Positions 6,099-14,552 of a DNA stretch of 29,945 nt are shown piece by piece. Origin of the DNA: Sphingobacteriaceae bacterium UBA6709 (GTDB lineage Bacteria; Bacteroidota; Bacteroidia; Sphingobacteriales; Sphingobacteriaceae); contig DKIV01000048.1 of NCBI GenBank assembly GCA_002454425.1, positions 1 to 29,945 on the forward strand. The letters are read 5' to 3'. The position numbers were made by a program, and so were the translations under genes. Each line of letters begins with the position of its first letter. The first letter of the stretch is position 1. The notes beneath the pieces are model-generated. The model was not told the DNA's origin and did not search any database. It worked only from the letters and a program-made list of their open reading frames with translations.

Positions 6099-8717
6099 AT
6101 GAGAGTAAAAACCAGCGCACTGATAGCTAACTTACGAAAACAGAGCATCCCTTTTTTAAGGGAGAATGCAAAACTGTTATCCCAGTTTGTTTTCACGCTT
6201 TTTTTTATTGGTCTTGCTATCTGGTTTGTAAAACATCAACGCTCTGAAATAAAGCATGTTTCGGAGGTGTTAAAGGATTCTTCTCTTAGTTGGGTGGGCA
6301 TAGGGATAGCCCTTACGGTAGTTTACGTTCTTCTGCAGGCTTTAATGTATGTAGCGTCGTTCAAGGCTGTCGGTTCTAAGGTTACATTCAGCGATGCGCT
6401 GATCCTGTTTCTTAAGCGAAATTTCATTAGTGTGTTCCTTCCCGCGGGAGGCATCTCGTCCCTGGCCTTCTTTACCACGGATATTGAAAAAAAAGGAATT
6501 AGTAAATCACAAATTCATTTCGCTTCGTCGGTATATGGCTTTGTCGGTATATTATCGGTGGTTATCATTGCTATTCCCGCGTTTCTATATGGCCTTATCA
6601 ATAATATCGCAGGTGCTGCTGAATGGTATGCCCTGGGCACGGTGCTTTTATTGGTTTGGGCTTTGATCGCGTTCTATCGATCTGTGTTGAAGGAGGGGCG
6701 TGTTTACAGGCTCATGAAAAAGCTGATCCCCGCTTCTGTGGTATTTATGGATGACCTTCGCCAGAATAAGATTGAGCGTAAAGGTTTTGTCAGAACAACC
6801 ATTTATAGTATTCTCATTGAGATCGCCGGTATCAGTCATCTGTATATCGCAATGGAAGCCTTAGGTATTCAGGGTTCGCTGATGGCCGCGACCTTGGGAT
6901 ATATTGTTTCGGTGATCTTTCTGATTGTCTCGCCATTTCTTCGCGGATTAGGCGCCATCGAGGTATCCATGACCTTCGTGCTCACGCGGTTTGGTGTACC
7001 CGAGGTGCATGCTATCGGAGTAACGCTGTTGTATCGTTTTCTTGAATTCTGGTTGCCGCTGTTATTCGGAGCCTTTAGCTTTTTACTGAAAGTTAACCGG
7101 CTACTGATGCGCATCTTACCTGCATTCTTATTGCTATCGCTCGGTATCATAAACATAATATCGGTACTTACTCCTACTATTACTGCCCGCATCCGTTTTT
7201 TACGGGGTATCTTGCCAGGAGAAGCCATTACCATTTCGAACTATTTTGTATTGATGTCGGGATTATTCCTGCTCGTTACCGCGGCATTTATGCTCAAAGG
7301 ACTTCGTTCAGCATGGTTCATCGCGATTGCTTTATGTTGTGTGTCTATAATTGGTAATATCGCAAAGGCTATTGATTACGAGGAGGCTACCGTGGCGTTG
7401 GTGACGCTGGTAATTCTAATTGCTTCACGTAAGGAATACTACATAAAAATTAATCCTAAGTTGAGGAACACAGGTATCCAGACGACGTTGTTGAGCATTG
7501 GCGCGGTACTTCTGTACGGTATTTTGGGATTTTACTTTCTGGATAGTCGTCACTTTGGTACGGAGTTTAATCTCGTCCAGGCGATACGTTATACACTTGA
7601 AAACTATGTTTTATTGGGTAGTAACGATCTGGTGCCTCAGGATCACTTCGCCAGAAACTTTATTCACTCTATAAATATCAGCGGTCTGTTATCAATCGCT
7701 TTCTTCCTTTATACTATTATTAGTCCCTACGTATTTGACGATACTGCGGATGAAAAGGAGCTTGATCTGGCAGACAGCATACGCGAGCTGCACGGCAAGT
7801 CGGCTTCGGATTATTTTAAGACCTATTTTGATAAGCTCATCTTCATCTCTAAGGACTCAACATCGTTTCTCGCGTATCGTGTCAGCGGAAACTTCGCGGT
7901 GGTGCTCGAAAATCCGATAGCAAAAGACGAAGAGGCCATGGAGCAGTGTATTCGTGAGTTTGATAACTATTGTTATCAAAATGGATTGAAGAGCATTTTC
8001 TATCGCGTACCAGAGACTAGTGTTGATCTTTATCGACGAATCGGTAAGAAGATGCTATTTTTAGGTCAGGAGGCTGTTGTTGATCTCAATGATTTCTCCC
8101 TTGCCGGCGGAGCTAAGAAATCCATGCGGAATGCCTTAAAGAAGGTTAGTGATCGTGGCTATCGTGCCATAATACATAAGGCGCCACATAAGGACGGCTT
8201 TATTCAACGCATTAAGGCGGTTTCCGACGAGTGGCTGCATGATACCGGCAGAAAAGAAATCATCTTCTCGCAAGGAATGTTTCTTTGGGACGAGATTAAA
8301 CTTCAGGATGTGATTACCGTTCAGGATGAGGAAGAGAAGATTGTGGCATTTCTGAATATAATTCCTGATTTTGTGAAAGGCGAGGGTACGTATGATCTGA
8401 TACGCAAAACCGCTGATGCGCCCAATGGTGTTATGGATTTTATCCTTGTTGAGCTTTTCAATCACCTGAAAGAGGAAGGATATCATGCTGTGAATTTAGG
8501 TTTTGCCCCTTTGGGTGGAATTGAGGACGCCCGCACATTTTCGGAGAAATCTATGAAGTTCGCTTACGAAAAGATAAGAACATTTGCTCATTATAAGGGA
8601 CTTCGGGAGTACAAGGAGAAGTTTGGTCCCTCCTGGACCAATCAGTATCTTGTTTATGATCAGGATTTTGATTTGTTGCAGGTTCCGGCGATCCTGAATA
8701 AGGTTATTAAAGTGTGA
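6099..8717 (+). CDS. mprF: MprF-like aminoacyl-phosphatidylglycerol synthase and flippase
   Basis: An 872-residue protein with the two-part MprF architecture. About residues 20-560 form a flippase-like membrane region with many helices. They include FLKRNFISVFLPAGGISSLAFF and SPFLRGLGAIEVSMTFVLTRFG, both conserved in the LPG-flippase family. About 570-872 is the DUF2156 (GNAT-fold) catalytic domain with SFLAYRVSGNFAVVLENPI, KKSMRNALKKVSDRGY and GFAPLGG. MprF proteins transfer lysine or alanine from aminoacyl-tRNA to phosphatidylglycerol and expose the lipid outside, lowering surface charge. Which amino acid is used cannot be read here. The stop overlaps the start of a VirJ-type hydrolase gene, so the two are probably translationally coupled. 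Confidence 0.92.
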   Translation: MRVKTSALIANLRKQSIPFLRENAKLLSQFVFTLFFIGLAIWFVKHQRSEIKHVSEVLKDSSLSWVGIGIALTVVYVLLQALMYVASFKAVGSKVTFSDALILFLKRNFISVFLPAGGISSLAFFTTDIEKKGISKSQIHFASSVYGFVGILSVVIIAIPAFLYGLINNIAGAAEWYALGTVLLLVWALIAFYRSVLKEGRVYRLMKKLIPASVVFMDDLRQNKIERKGFVRTTIYSILIEIAGISHLYIAMEALGIQGSLMAATLGYIVSVIFLIVSPFLRGLGAIEVSMTFVLTRFGVPEVHAIGVTLLYRFLEFWLPLLFGAFSFLLKVNRLLMRILPAFLLLSLGIINIISVLTPTITARIRFLRGILPGEAITISNYFVLMSGLFLLVTAAFMLKGLRSAWFIAIALCCVSIIGNIAKAIDYEEATVALVTLVILIASRKEYYIKINPKLRNTGIQTTLLSIGAVLLYGILGFYFLDSRHFGTEFNLVQAIRYTLENYVLLGSNDLVPQDHFARNFIHSINISGLLSIAFFLYTIISPYVFDDTADEKELDLADSIRELHGKSASDYFKTYFDKLIFISKDSTSFLAYRVSGNFAVVLENPIAKDEEAMEQCIREFDNYCYQNGLKSIFYRVPETSVDLYRRIGKKMLFLGQEAVVDLNDFSLAGGAKKSMRNALKKVSDRGYRAIIHKAPHKDGFIQRIKAVSDEWLHDTGRKEIIFSQGMFLWDEIKLQDVITVQDEEEKIVAFLNIIPDFVKGEGTYDLIRKTADAPNGVMDFILVELFNHLKEEGYHAVNLGFAPLGGIEDARTFSEKSMKFAYEKIRTFAHYKGLREYKEKFGPSWTNQYLVYDQDFDLLQVPAILNKVIKV

Positions 8718-9412
8718 TGAGGAAAGTACTGTTGATGATGTTTATGGCCTGTGCCTTGTTTGCGCGGGCACAGGATAAACTACCGCTGGCTATTGTTCCG
8801 GCAAAGTCGGGAGCGGAGGGTGCGCCCTTGTTATTTCTTATGTCGGGAGATGGTGGCTGGAATCAGTTTACCGCGCAGTTGGCCGAAGCCATGGCTGTCA
8901 GGGGCTATAATGTCGTAGGATTAGATTCAAAGAAGTACTTCTGGAAGGCTAATACACCTCAACGCACGGCGCGTGTGGTAAACAGAGTGATAAGCTATAA
9001 TATGCACCGATTTCGGTCGCACCAATACATTCTGGCCGGCTTTTCCTTCGGAGCTTGCATCGTGCCCTTTGTCGCCAATAGGACTCCTAAAATGCTAAGT
9101 CGCGATTTAAATAAGGTGGTGATGATTTCTCCAGACGTTACAGGCGATTTCGAAGTGCACTGGATGGATATGCTTAACTTGCATTGGCGGAAGGGAGCTT
9201 ATAACGTTATTGATGAGCTTGCGCGGGTCACTGCTCCAAGACCCATTATTGTGTTTGGTAAAAAGGAAAATGACGACATCACGGCAGCCTTCCAAGACGG
9301 AGGATTCGATGTAAACGTGCTTCCCGGCGATCATCATTATGATGGTGACGCTGAGCTTGTTGCCGGCTTTCTGGAGGATAAATTCAATGGCGCGAAAAGT
9401 AGCGGACTGTAA
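8717..9412 (+). CDS. VirJ/AcvB-type exported alpha/beta hydrolase
   Basis: A 231-residue protein. The ATG at 8717 overlaps the mprF stop (TGATG). A GTG three bases earlier is possible but less likely. A signal peptide (MRKVLLMMFMACALFARA, cut before QD) sends it to the periplasm. The VirJ signature is clear: LMSGDGGWNQF, VVGLDSKKYFW, the nucleophile Ser110 in GFSFGA followed by CIVPFVANR, then GDFEVHWMDML, and the late His in PGDHHYDGD. In Agrobacterium and Rhizobium, AcvB/AtvA proteins of this family act with LpiA (MprF) and hydrolyse lysyl-phosphatidylglycerol. The overlap with an mprF-like gene supports the same job here. The substrate is inferred. Confidence 0.88.
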   Translation: MRKVLLMMFMACALFARAQDKLPLAIVPAKSGAEGAPLLFLMSGDGGWNQFTAQLAEAMAVRGYNVVGLDSKKYFWKANTPQRTARVVNRVISYNMHRFRSHQYILAGFSFGACIVPFVANRTPKMLSRDLNKVVMISPDVTGDFEVHWMDMLNLHWRKGAYNVIDELARVTAPRPIIVFGKKENDDITAAFQDGGFDVNVLPGDHHYDGDAELVAGFLEDKFNGAKSSGL

Positions 9413-9448
9413 ATTAGCGCCGGCGCTGAGGCCGGGCTATGTTTACCG

Positions 9449-10132
9449 TTAAATCTTCTCTTTTATTTGTTTTATGCTCCTGGCCAATCGGAATAAATTC
9501 GTTCTGGTACCTATGTTTATAGCCAGCGTATGTAGGTTACTTTGCTCAATTTTTCGGGTGTTCAGCAGGTAACTTATCTCCGCGAAGACTTTGAAAGTGC
9601 TCTTTCCGTAATCAGCTCCTGCATTTAGTCTTAAAGTTCCCGTAAAAGAACTCTTATTTTCAAAACGTATTTCTCCCGCTTGCGCATTCAGGGTAGATCG
9701 AGGCTCATTGATCAAGCCACCACCGAGACCCGCGGAGCTGAACACTCGAAAAAGTCCCTTTTGACTGGAAAGTCCTGCGGAAACTGTCGCTATGTACATC
9801 TTTGCACTAGCATTTTTAGTTTTGTACTGATAATCAGGATCGTCAAACTTTTGATCGTATCGAAAATTCATGTAGTCTACGGCAGGGTAGATGAAGAATC
9901 TGCGGTTTTTTGACATGATCTGAAGCCCTATTTCGCTGGAAAATTTTGGACTCAGCACATCACTGACGCCTCCTATGGGGAAAGCCATACCAATGCCTTT
10001 AATGCTGAACACTCTTCCTTCTTCAAGGATATCCTGACTTTTACCTAGCAAAGTGTCTATGGCCTGAGCCTTTGTCTTACCGGCCAGGGCAGCAAGAAGC
10101 AGGAATATAAAAAGGGTAGCTTTATTAATCAT
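9449..10132 (-). CDS. Outer-membrane beta-barrel-like protein, function unknown
   Basis: A 227-residue protein with a clear signal peptide (MINKATLFIFLLLAALAGKTKA). Afterwards come alternating strands rich in Gly and aromatic residues (EIGLQIMSKNRRFFIYPAVDYMNF, ATVSAGLSSQ, FSSAGLGGGL, LRLNAGADYG, FAEISYLL). This suggests an eight-stranded type outer-membrane barrel. The C-terminus ends in a charged helix rather than a terminal aromatic residue, which is odd for a barrel. It is the last gene of a three-gene minus-strand operon: its ATG abuts the TAA of the BamE-like lipoprotein gene. No specific function can be assigned. Confidence 0.75.
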   Translation of the reverse strand: MINKATLFIFLLLAALAGKTKAQAIDTLLGKSQDILEEGRVFSIKGIGMAFPIGGVSDVLSPKFSSEIGLQIMSKNRRFFIYPAVDYMNFRYDQKFDDPDYQYKTKNASAKMYIATVSAGLSSQKGLFRVFSSAGLGGGLINEPRSTLNAQAGEIRFENKSSFTGTLRLNAGADYGKSTFKVFAEISYLLNTRKIEQSNLHTLAINIGTRTNLFRLARSIKQIKEKI

Positions 10133-10516
10133 TTATTTAAAAATAGAATCTTTATGTAAATCCTGTTTCACCTGCTTTCCCGCATCCTCCAGCGCTTTAG
10201 CCGCGTCATTTATGGCGGAAGCTGCTGATTCGCCAGCGTTGCCCAGCTGTTTGCCCAGCGTGTCAATCCTTGCCTTCGGAGAGGTATATATTCTGTATAC
10301 TGTATCCTTTCGGAAAACCACCACACGATTAGAATCCGGATAGGTCCATACTTCAGTGTCGCCAATATTATTTTTGCTTGATGGCATGCCCATAATGTCA
10401 AAGACCATCTGCGAAGTCATGCCCTTCTGAACGATAGATAACTTTTTGGGTTCATTACTGCAGGCTCCTGCCATTAACATTGGCAGGAGCATATACAAGA
10501 AAAATTTCTTTATCAT
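10133..10516 (-). CDS. Lipoprotein with BamE/SmpA-like domain
   Basis: A 127-residue protein. The signal sequence MIKKFFLYMLLPMLMAGAC ends in a lipobox-like Cys19. Residues about 27-80 have the pattern of the BamE/OmlA fold: VQKGMTSQMVFDIMGMPSS, then a hydrophobic strand EVWTYPDSNRVVVFRKDTVYRIY. The C-terminal 45 residues are Ala/Lys-rich and probably a helix. BamE of proteobacteria helps assemble outer-membrane proteins. This gene is followed without a gap by a predicted barrel protein, so a chaperone or assembly role for that protein is plausible but unproven. The start overlaps the stop of the upstream gene (ATGA). Confidence 0.72.
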   Translation of the reverse strand: MIKKFFLYMLLPMLMAGACSNEPKKLSIVQKGMTSQMVFDIMGMPSSKNNIGDTEVWTYPDSNRVVVFRKDTVYRIYTSPKARIDTLGKQLGNAGESAASAINDAAKALEDAGKQVKQDLHKDSIFK

Positions 10517-10821
10517 ACTACCGTGATGTGAGGAGGTTCACTAACGATCACCGTGGTGCTTGCCACCTGACATTCTTCCGCAAGGTCTTTCACCGGACAA
10601 TTACCTGTAATACCTCGTTGTATCAGCAGTCCGCCTGCCGCTAATTCCCCCATAGCAATGATAGGGTGGTGGAAGATATTCTTCACTCCATGGAATGTTA
10701 TAAATGCGCCCGCAGCAATTGATAGTATTCGCTCAGATTTTGAAACATTGGCATCCTCGTTTTCTTTTAACAGCGGACGCTTAAATACATCCTTTAGTTT
10801 TTCAAAATTCATCGTGTTCAT
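10513..10821 (-). CDS. DUF2892-like small membrane protein
   Basis: About 102 residues from the ATG at 10821 (MNTMNFEKLKDVF). An upstream ATG at 10875 would add 18 residues that look non-conserved. The core SKSERILSIAAGAFITFHGV and GELAAGGLLIQRGITGNCPV fits the DUF2892 pattern of two short membrane helices and a Gly-rich turn ending in an NCP motif. The C-terminus (TTVIVSEPPHITVV) is probably disordered. It heads the operon with the BamE-like lipoprotein (4-base ATGA overlap) and the barrel-like protein. Function unknown. Confidence 0.7.
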   Translation of the reverse strand: MNTMNFEKLKDVFKRPLLKENEDANVSKSERILSIAAGAFITFHGVKNIFHHPIIAMGELAAGGLLIQRGITGNCPVKDLAEECQVASTTVIVSEPPHITVV

Positions 10822-11052
10822 CTCGTTGTTTTTTGTTTTCAGTTGATAATTTTGAAGATCATAAATGCTGATCATCTTACTGTTACAACACCATAATACA
10901 TTTAGTGTTTATAAAAAATAGTTAACAATAAGTATCTTCTATGCAGGTCATACAAACGCGGATATTATGTTTTCTATTAAACCATCGACCTCGCTTATCG
11001 TCTATACACTATAGATTTTCATAAAGATATATTTAGGGTTAGTTTGATTGAT

Positions 11053-11086
11053 TACCGGATTTCCATCATGGAATCCGGTTTTTTTG
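11053..11086 (+). terminator. Strong intrinsic terminator without an upstream gene
   Basis: ACCGGATT and AATCCGGT flank TCCATCATGG, giving an extended stem, and seven T follow on the plus strand. No plus-strand gene ends within the preceding 1.6 kb. Confidence 0.8.
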
Positions 11087-11162
11087 TGTTTGTAATGTTC
11101 GCCAACGACTAAACCTATTTAAATAGCCTCGCAGTAAAGTATTATTTGTTAGTTTGTCTCTG

Positions 11163-11170
11163 TATTTTTG
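11163..11170 (+). promoter_or_regulatory. -7 box of the MFS transporter gene
   Basis: TATTTTTG matches TAnnTTTG. TTTG elements at 11145-11148 and 11152-11155 are candidate -33 boxes. The leader to the ATG at 11231 is about 55 bases and contains GAGGAAC before the start. Confidence 0.6.
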
Positions 11171-11230
11171 CCCGCGGAAGCCTGTTCTCCAAAAAAATGA
11201 AAGGGCTTGCTTCCTGAGGAACTTTTTTAT

Positions 11231-12358
11231 ATGACTAAAAGAAATCATCGGTTTGCAGTAGGTGCCTTGTTTTTTCTGCAAGGAATATGTTTTGCGTCCT
11301 GGGCTTCACGTATTCCCGTTATCCAAAGTGCATTGCATCTTAGCGATGCGAGCTTAGGACTTGTTTTATTCTCCCTGCCCATAGGATTGATGGTGTCTCT
11401 GCCTATTTCGGGGCTGCTTATCTCTAGTTGGGGAAGTCGCAAATTGCTATTATTCGGACTATCGCTGTACTTTGTTTTTCTTGGCGGCCTTGGGTTTTGC
11501 GCTACGCCATGGCACCTGTGTACTTGTCTTTTCTTCTTTGGCTTATTTGGAAATATGGTTAATATTAGCGTCAATACCCAGGCTATTGCCGTTGAATATA
11601 TGTATGAACGCCCAATTATGGCATCGTTCCATGGTCTTTGGAGCTTAGCCGGTTTTTCCGGCGCCGCAATAGGGAGCCTTATGATCGCGGCAAGTATCTC
11701 CACGAGAAGCCATTTCATTGTTATCGGCGTGATGAGTCTGCTTGTCCTGCTGTTCTGTTATCGCTTTACTGTCCGAAAGGATCACGGGGAGAAGAAGAGC
11801 AGTGGATTTGTTATGCCCGACCGCAGCCTGTTGCATCTTGGCGTAATAACATTATGTGGTTTGATCTGCGAAGGCGCGATGTTCGACTGGAGTGGCATCT
11901 ATTTCAGAAAGGTGGTGCAGCCGGATAAAGAATGGATGGGAGCGGGCTACGCCGCGGTGATGTTTACCATGGCCGGAGGTCGTTTTATTGCGGATGGTTT
12001 CGCTCATCGTTTTGGACTGAAAAGGACCTTGCAGGTAAGCGGCTTTCTAATATTTTCGGGACTTTCGGTGGTAACATTAGTCCCTCATTTTCTGCCAGCC
12101 TTAGGTGGCTTCATGTTAGTGGGCTTCGGAATTTCATCCGTAGTTCCATTGGTATACAGCGCTGCCGGACGATCGAAGACCCTGTCACCGGGAGTAGCGC
12201 TGGCAACCGTTTCTACCATTGGCTTCTTTGGATTTATGGCCGGTCCTCCATTGATCGGACTGCTTTCAGGAGCTTTCAACCTACAAATAGCGTTTGCCTG
12301 TATTGCCTTCGTTGGCCTGCTCGTGGCGCTGTTATCCTCATTTATTAAACATGATTAA
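11231..12358 (+). CDS. MFS transporter, YbjJ-like
   Basis: A 375-residue major facilitator with about 12 membrane helices. I use the ATG at 11231; a TTG 24 bases upstream is also in frame. The N-terminal QGICFASWASRIPVIQSAL, the loop SSWGSRKLLLFGLSLYF (motif A region), and the second-half ADGFAHRFGLKRTLQVSG resemble the YbjJ/FucP-like branch of sugar or drug carriers. The substrate is unknown. The next gene, a 2-hydroxyacid dehydrogenase, starts 15 bases after the stop, so the two probably form an operon. The transporter may move a hydroxy- or keto-acid, or a sugar acid, though that is inference. Confidence 0.85.
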   Translation: MTKRNHRFAVGALFFLQGICFASWASRIPVIQSALHLSDASLGLVLFSLPIGLMVSLPISGLLISSWGSRKLLLFGLSLYFVFLGGLGFCATPWHLCTCLFFFGLFGNMVNISVNTQAIAVEYMYERPIMASFHGLWSLAGFSGAAIGSLMIAASISTRSHFIVIGVMSLLVLLFCYRFTVRKDHGEKKSSGFVMPDRSLLHLGVITLCGLICEGAMFDWSGIYFRKVVQPDKEWMGAGYAAVMFTMAGGRFIADGFAHRFGLKRTLQVSGFLIFSGLSVVTLVPHFLPALGGFMLVGFGISSVVPLVYSAAGRSKTLSPGVALATVSTIGFFGFMAGPPLIGLLSGAFNLQIAFACIAFVGLLVALLSSFIKHD

Positions 12359-12373
12359 TATACGATTTCAATT

Positions 12374-13321
12374 ATGAATATAGTAGCATTAGATGGTTAC
12401 GCGCTGAATCCGGGAGACCTTGATTGGTCAGTGTTCGAATCGTTCGGAACGGTTTCCGTATTTGAGCGTACCGCGCCTGAAGAGGTTGAATCACGCTCTA
12501 AAGACGCTGAGGTTATTTTTACGAATAAAGTAAAGCTTGACGCGGAGCTGATCGGACGTCTGCCGAAGCTGAAATTTATAAACGTCACGGCCACAGGATA
12601 CGATAATGTCGACTTGAAGGCTGCTACGGAGCACGATATCACGGTATGTAACGTTCCTGACTACAGTTCTGATTCTGTGGCTCAACATACTTTCGCACTA
12701 ATTCTGGAGATATATAACCAGGTTGGTTTACATAGCCAAAGTGTGCGCGATGGTGTATGGCAGCGCGCTGCTGATTTTGCCTATGCGCTGAGTCCTTTGC
12801 GCGAGCTTAAAGGTAAAACTATTGGCCTGGTGGGACTGGGGAACATAGGTCTTAAAACTGCTGCCATAGCCCGGGCTTTTGGCATGAACGTTCTATATTG
12901 GTCTCGTTCGCAAAAGCAAGTAGAGGGTGCCACGTATCGCTCTATCGTTGAAATTTTCGAGGAAAGTGATGTTGTTTCGCTACATATTCCCTTAACCGCC
13001 GAGAATCGTGGGTTCGTCAATGGCTCCCTTCTAAGCAAAATGCGGCCCTCATCAATACTTATAAACACTGCCAGAGGTGGGCTCATTCATGAACAGGATC
13101 TTGCCGATGCCTTAAATCAGGGACATATAGCAGCTGCCGGTATTGATGTTCTGTCGCAGGAACCTCCTGTTCCTGAAAATCCGCTGCCGGGAGCTAAGAA
13201 TTGTTTCATAACACCTCACAATGCATGGATGAGCATAGAAGCCCGACAGCGCATTATTGATATTATGCACGCCAACCTTAGCGCCTTTGTAAAAGGGGAG
13301 AAACTTAATACTGTTAATTAA
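12374..13321 (+). CDS. D-2-hydroxyacid dehydrogenase (NAD-dependent)
   Basis: A 315-residue cytoplasmic enzyme. An N-terminal substrate domain with NVTATGYDNVDLKAA and VPDYSSDSVAQHTFALIL is followed by the NAD-binding Rossmann loop GLVGLGNIGLKTA (about 151-163). The catalytic Arg is in NTARGGLI (about 233-240), the Glu region in AAGIDVLSQEPP, and the catalytic His in TPHNAWMS. It reduces a 2-keto acid to the D-hydroxy acid or the reverse. The sequence resembles glycerate/hydroxypyruvate dehydrogenases, but the substrate cannot be fixed. It follows the MFS gene by 15 bases and ends at a strong bidirectional terminator. Confidence 0.9.
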   Translation: MNIVALDGYALNPGDLDWSVFESFGTVSVFERTAPEEVESRSKDAEVIFTNKVKLDAELIGRLPKLKFINVTATGYDNVDLKAATEHDITVCNVPDYSSDSVAQHTFALILEIYNQVGLHSQSVRDGVWQRAADFAYALSPLRELKGKTIGLVGLGNIGLKTAAIARAFGMNVLYWSRSQKQVEGATYRSIVEIFEESDVVSLHIPLTAENRGFVNGSLLSKMRPSSILINTARGGLIHEQDLADALNQGHIAAAGIDVLSQEPPVPENPLPGAKNCFITPHNAWMSIEARQRIIDIMHANLSAFVKGEKLNTVN

Positions 13322-13332
13322 TGGAAATGTGA

Positions 13333-13370
13333 GCATCCCCAGAAGCCGGTTTCAACCGATCCGGGGATGC
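13333..13370. terminator. Bidirectional terminator between convergent genes
   Basis: GCATCCCC / GGGGATGC, extended by AGAAGCCGG / CCGATCC near the loop, forms a long stem. TTTCTC follows on the plus strand. It separates the hydroxyacid dehydrogenase gene from the convergent aldo/keto reductase gene. Confidence 0.75.
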
Positions 13371-13392
13371 TTTCTCACGTCGCAGCTGCGAG

Positions 13393-14283
13393 TTATACGT
13401 TATAATAGTTAGGCTTCAACGCATCACGTAAAAAGGAATACTCCGCGCTGCTGAGTTCCGGCGCAAGATAAAGGTGTGCTGAATCTTCCAGTTGTTGCAT
13501 GGTTTTTATTCCTGTTACTGCTGATGTTATCGCGGGATTGCGCAACACATAATAAATCGCTGTTTTTCCGGGACTTCGTTTTTCTCCTCCCACGAACCGC
13601 ACGGCGGCAGCCATTTTTACGATATCCTCTTCCGATCGGCCAAGGTATTCACGCGGAGGCTTGCCTGTCAGCAGTCCCTGAGCTAAAGGCCCCCGTGCAA
13701 GTACACCGATTTCATGGTCTTTAAGCAGGTCAAGACATTCTTCTTCCGGCCTTCGATCTAAAAGGCTGTACTGCATCATTACGCTAACTATGGATGAGCG
13801 CTTTACATATTCTTTAATTACTGCCGGGCGTATAGATGATATTCCGTAATAACGTATCTTTCCCGCTTCTTTAAGGCGTTCGAAGGCTTCAATAGTCTCG
13901 TCGATATTGTCCTCCATGGTACCTCCGTGAAGTTGGTATAGGTCAATGTAATCAGTACGTAGACGTCTCAGACTCCCCTCTACCGATTGGATGATATACT
14001 CTTTTGAGGGATTCCAATCCCAGCCACTGCCATCTTTTTTCCATTCGTTGCCCACTTTGGTTGCCAGGATAATATCTTTACGCTTGCCCTCCATTGCCGC
14101 TCCCAGCATTTCTTCATTTAAGCCCTGCTCATAGAGGTCGGCAGTGTCAAAAAAGTTAATGCCAAGTTCGAGGGCTTCATGTAGCAGCCTGAAGTTTTTC
14201 TCCTCCATGCCTTTCAACGACATGCACCCAAATCCAATTGTGCTGATATGTAGTTCGGATTTACCTAATTGTTTGTATCTCAT
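13393..14283 (-). CDS. Aldo/keto reductase
   Basis: A 296-residue TIM-barrel NADPH oxidoreductase. The catalytic tetrad is visible: Asp and Tyr in FFDTADLYEQG (about 45-55), Lys in ILATKVGNEW (about 71-80), and His in DLYQLHGG (about 114-121). The cofactor-binding end has SPGKTAIYYVLRNPAITSAVTGIKT (about 238-262). These enzymes reduce aldehydes and ketones to alcohols. The substrate is open. It is transcribed towards the dehydrogenase gene and has its own start region. Nothing looks truncated. Confidence 0.9.
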   Translation of the reverse strand: MRYKQLGKSELHISTIGFGCMSLKGMEEKNFRLLHEALELGINFFDTADLYEQGLNEEMLGAAMEGKRKDIILATKVGNEWKKDGSGWDWNPSKEYIIQSVEGSLRRLRTDYIDLYQLHGGTMEDNIDETIEAFERLKEAGKIRYYGISSIRPAVIKEYVKRSSIVSVMMQYSLLDRRPEEECLDLLKDHEIGVLARGPLAQGLLTGKPPREYLGRSEEDIVKMAAAVRFVGGEKRSPGKTAIYYVLRNPAITSAVTGIKTMQQLEDSAHLYLAPELSSAEYSFLRDALKPNYYNV

Positions 14284-14528
14284 GGTTAAGCTATAAGTCT
14301 TTTGATCCGGTTATTGTTTTCACGCCCCGTCAATCTAATTGACCGTTTCTTCCCTTCAAATATAATAAGCGCTGACATATGTATGCGGCAATAATCGCAC
14401 TCCTCTTTAAAAAGTTACGAACAGTGGGAATTTCCTCAGATCATCCTGTTTAAGTGTTCTTGATGTAAAAACTCCCCGTCTTACCGATTTTTAACAAACA
14501 ATTACTGCTCCTTCGTGCGATTAACATT

Positions 14529-14536
14529 TAATTTAG
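14529..14536 (+). promoter_or_regulatory. Possible promoter of the rnf-like operon
   Basis: TAATTTAG, a one-mismatch match to TAnnTTTG, lies 16 bases before the first ATG of the operon. No clear -33 box is seen. Confidence 0.4.
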
Positions 14537-14552
14537 CAGCCAAACTTCTACT

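Larger units (their letters stand above)
10822..11230. other. Long intergenic region with an orphan terminator
   Basis: This 409-base AT-rich region separates the divergent envelope operon and the MFS gene. No gene of the usual kind is visible. It holds the promoter of the MFS gene near its right end and a strong plus-strand terminator at 11053-11086 that ends no visible plus-strand gene. The stretch 10880-11050 could be a leader or encode a small RNA. Confidence 0.5.

Noticed and set aside
9415..9439. GC-rich inverted repeat after the VirJ-type gene (TAGC-CCGGC / GCCGG-GCTA)
   Set aside because: No T run follows on either strand, so I do not call it a terminator, although it sits between convergent genes.
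11932..12348. Plus-strand open frame of 138 codons in another frame of the MFS gene
   Set aside because: The MFS frame has continuous hydrophobic helices and family motifs. The other frame has none and no start signal.
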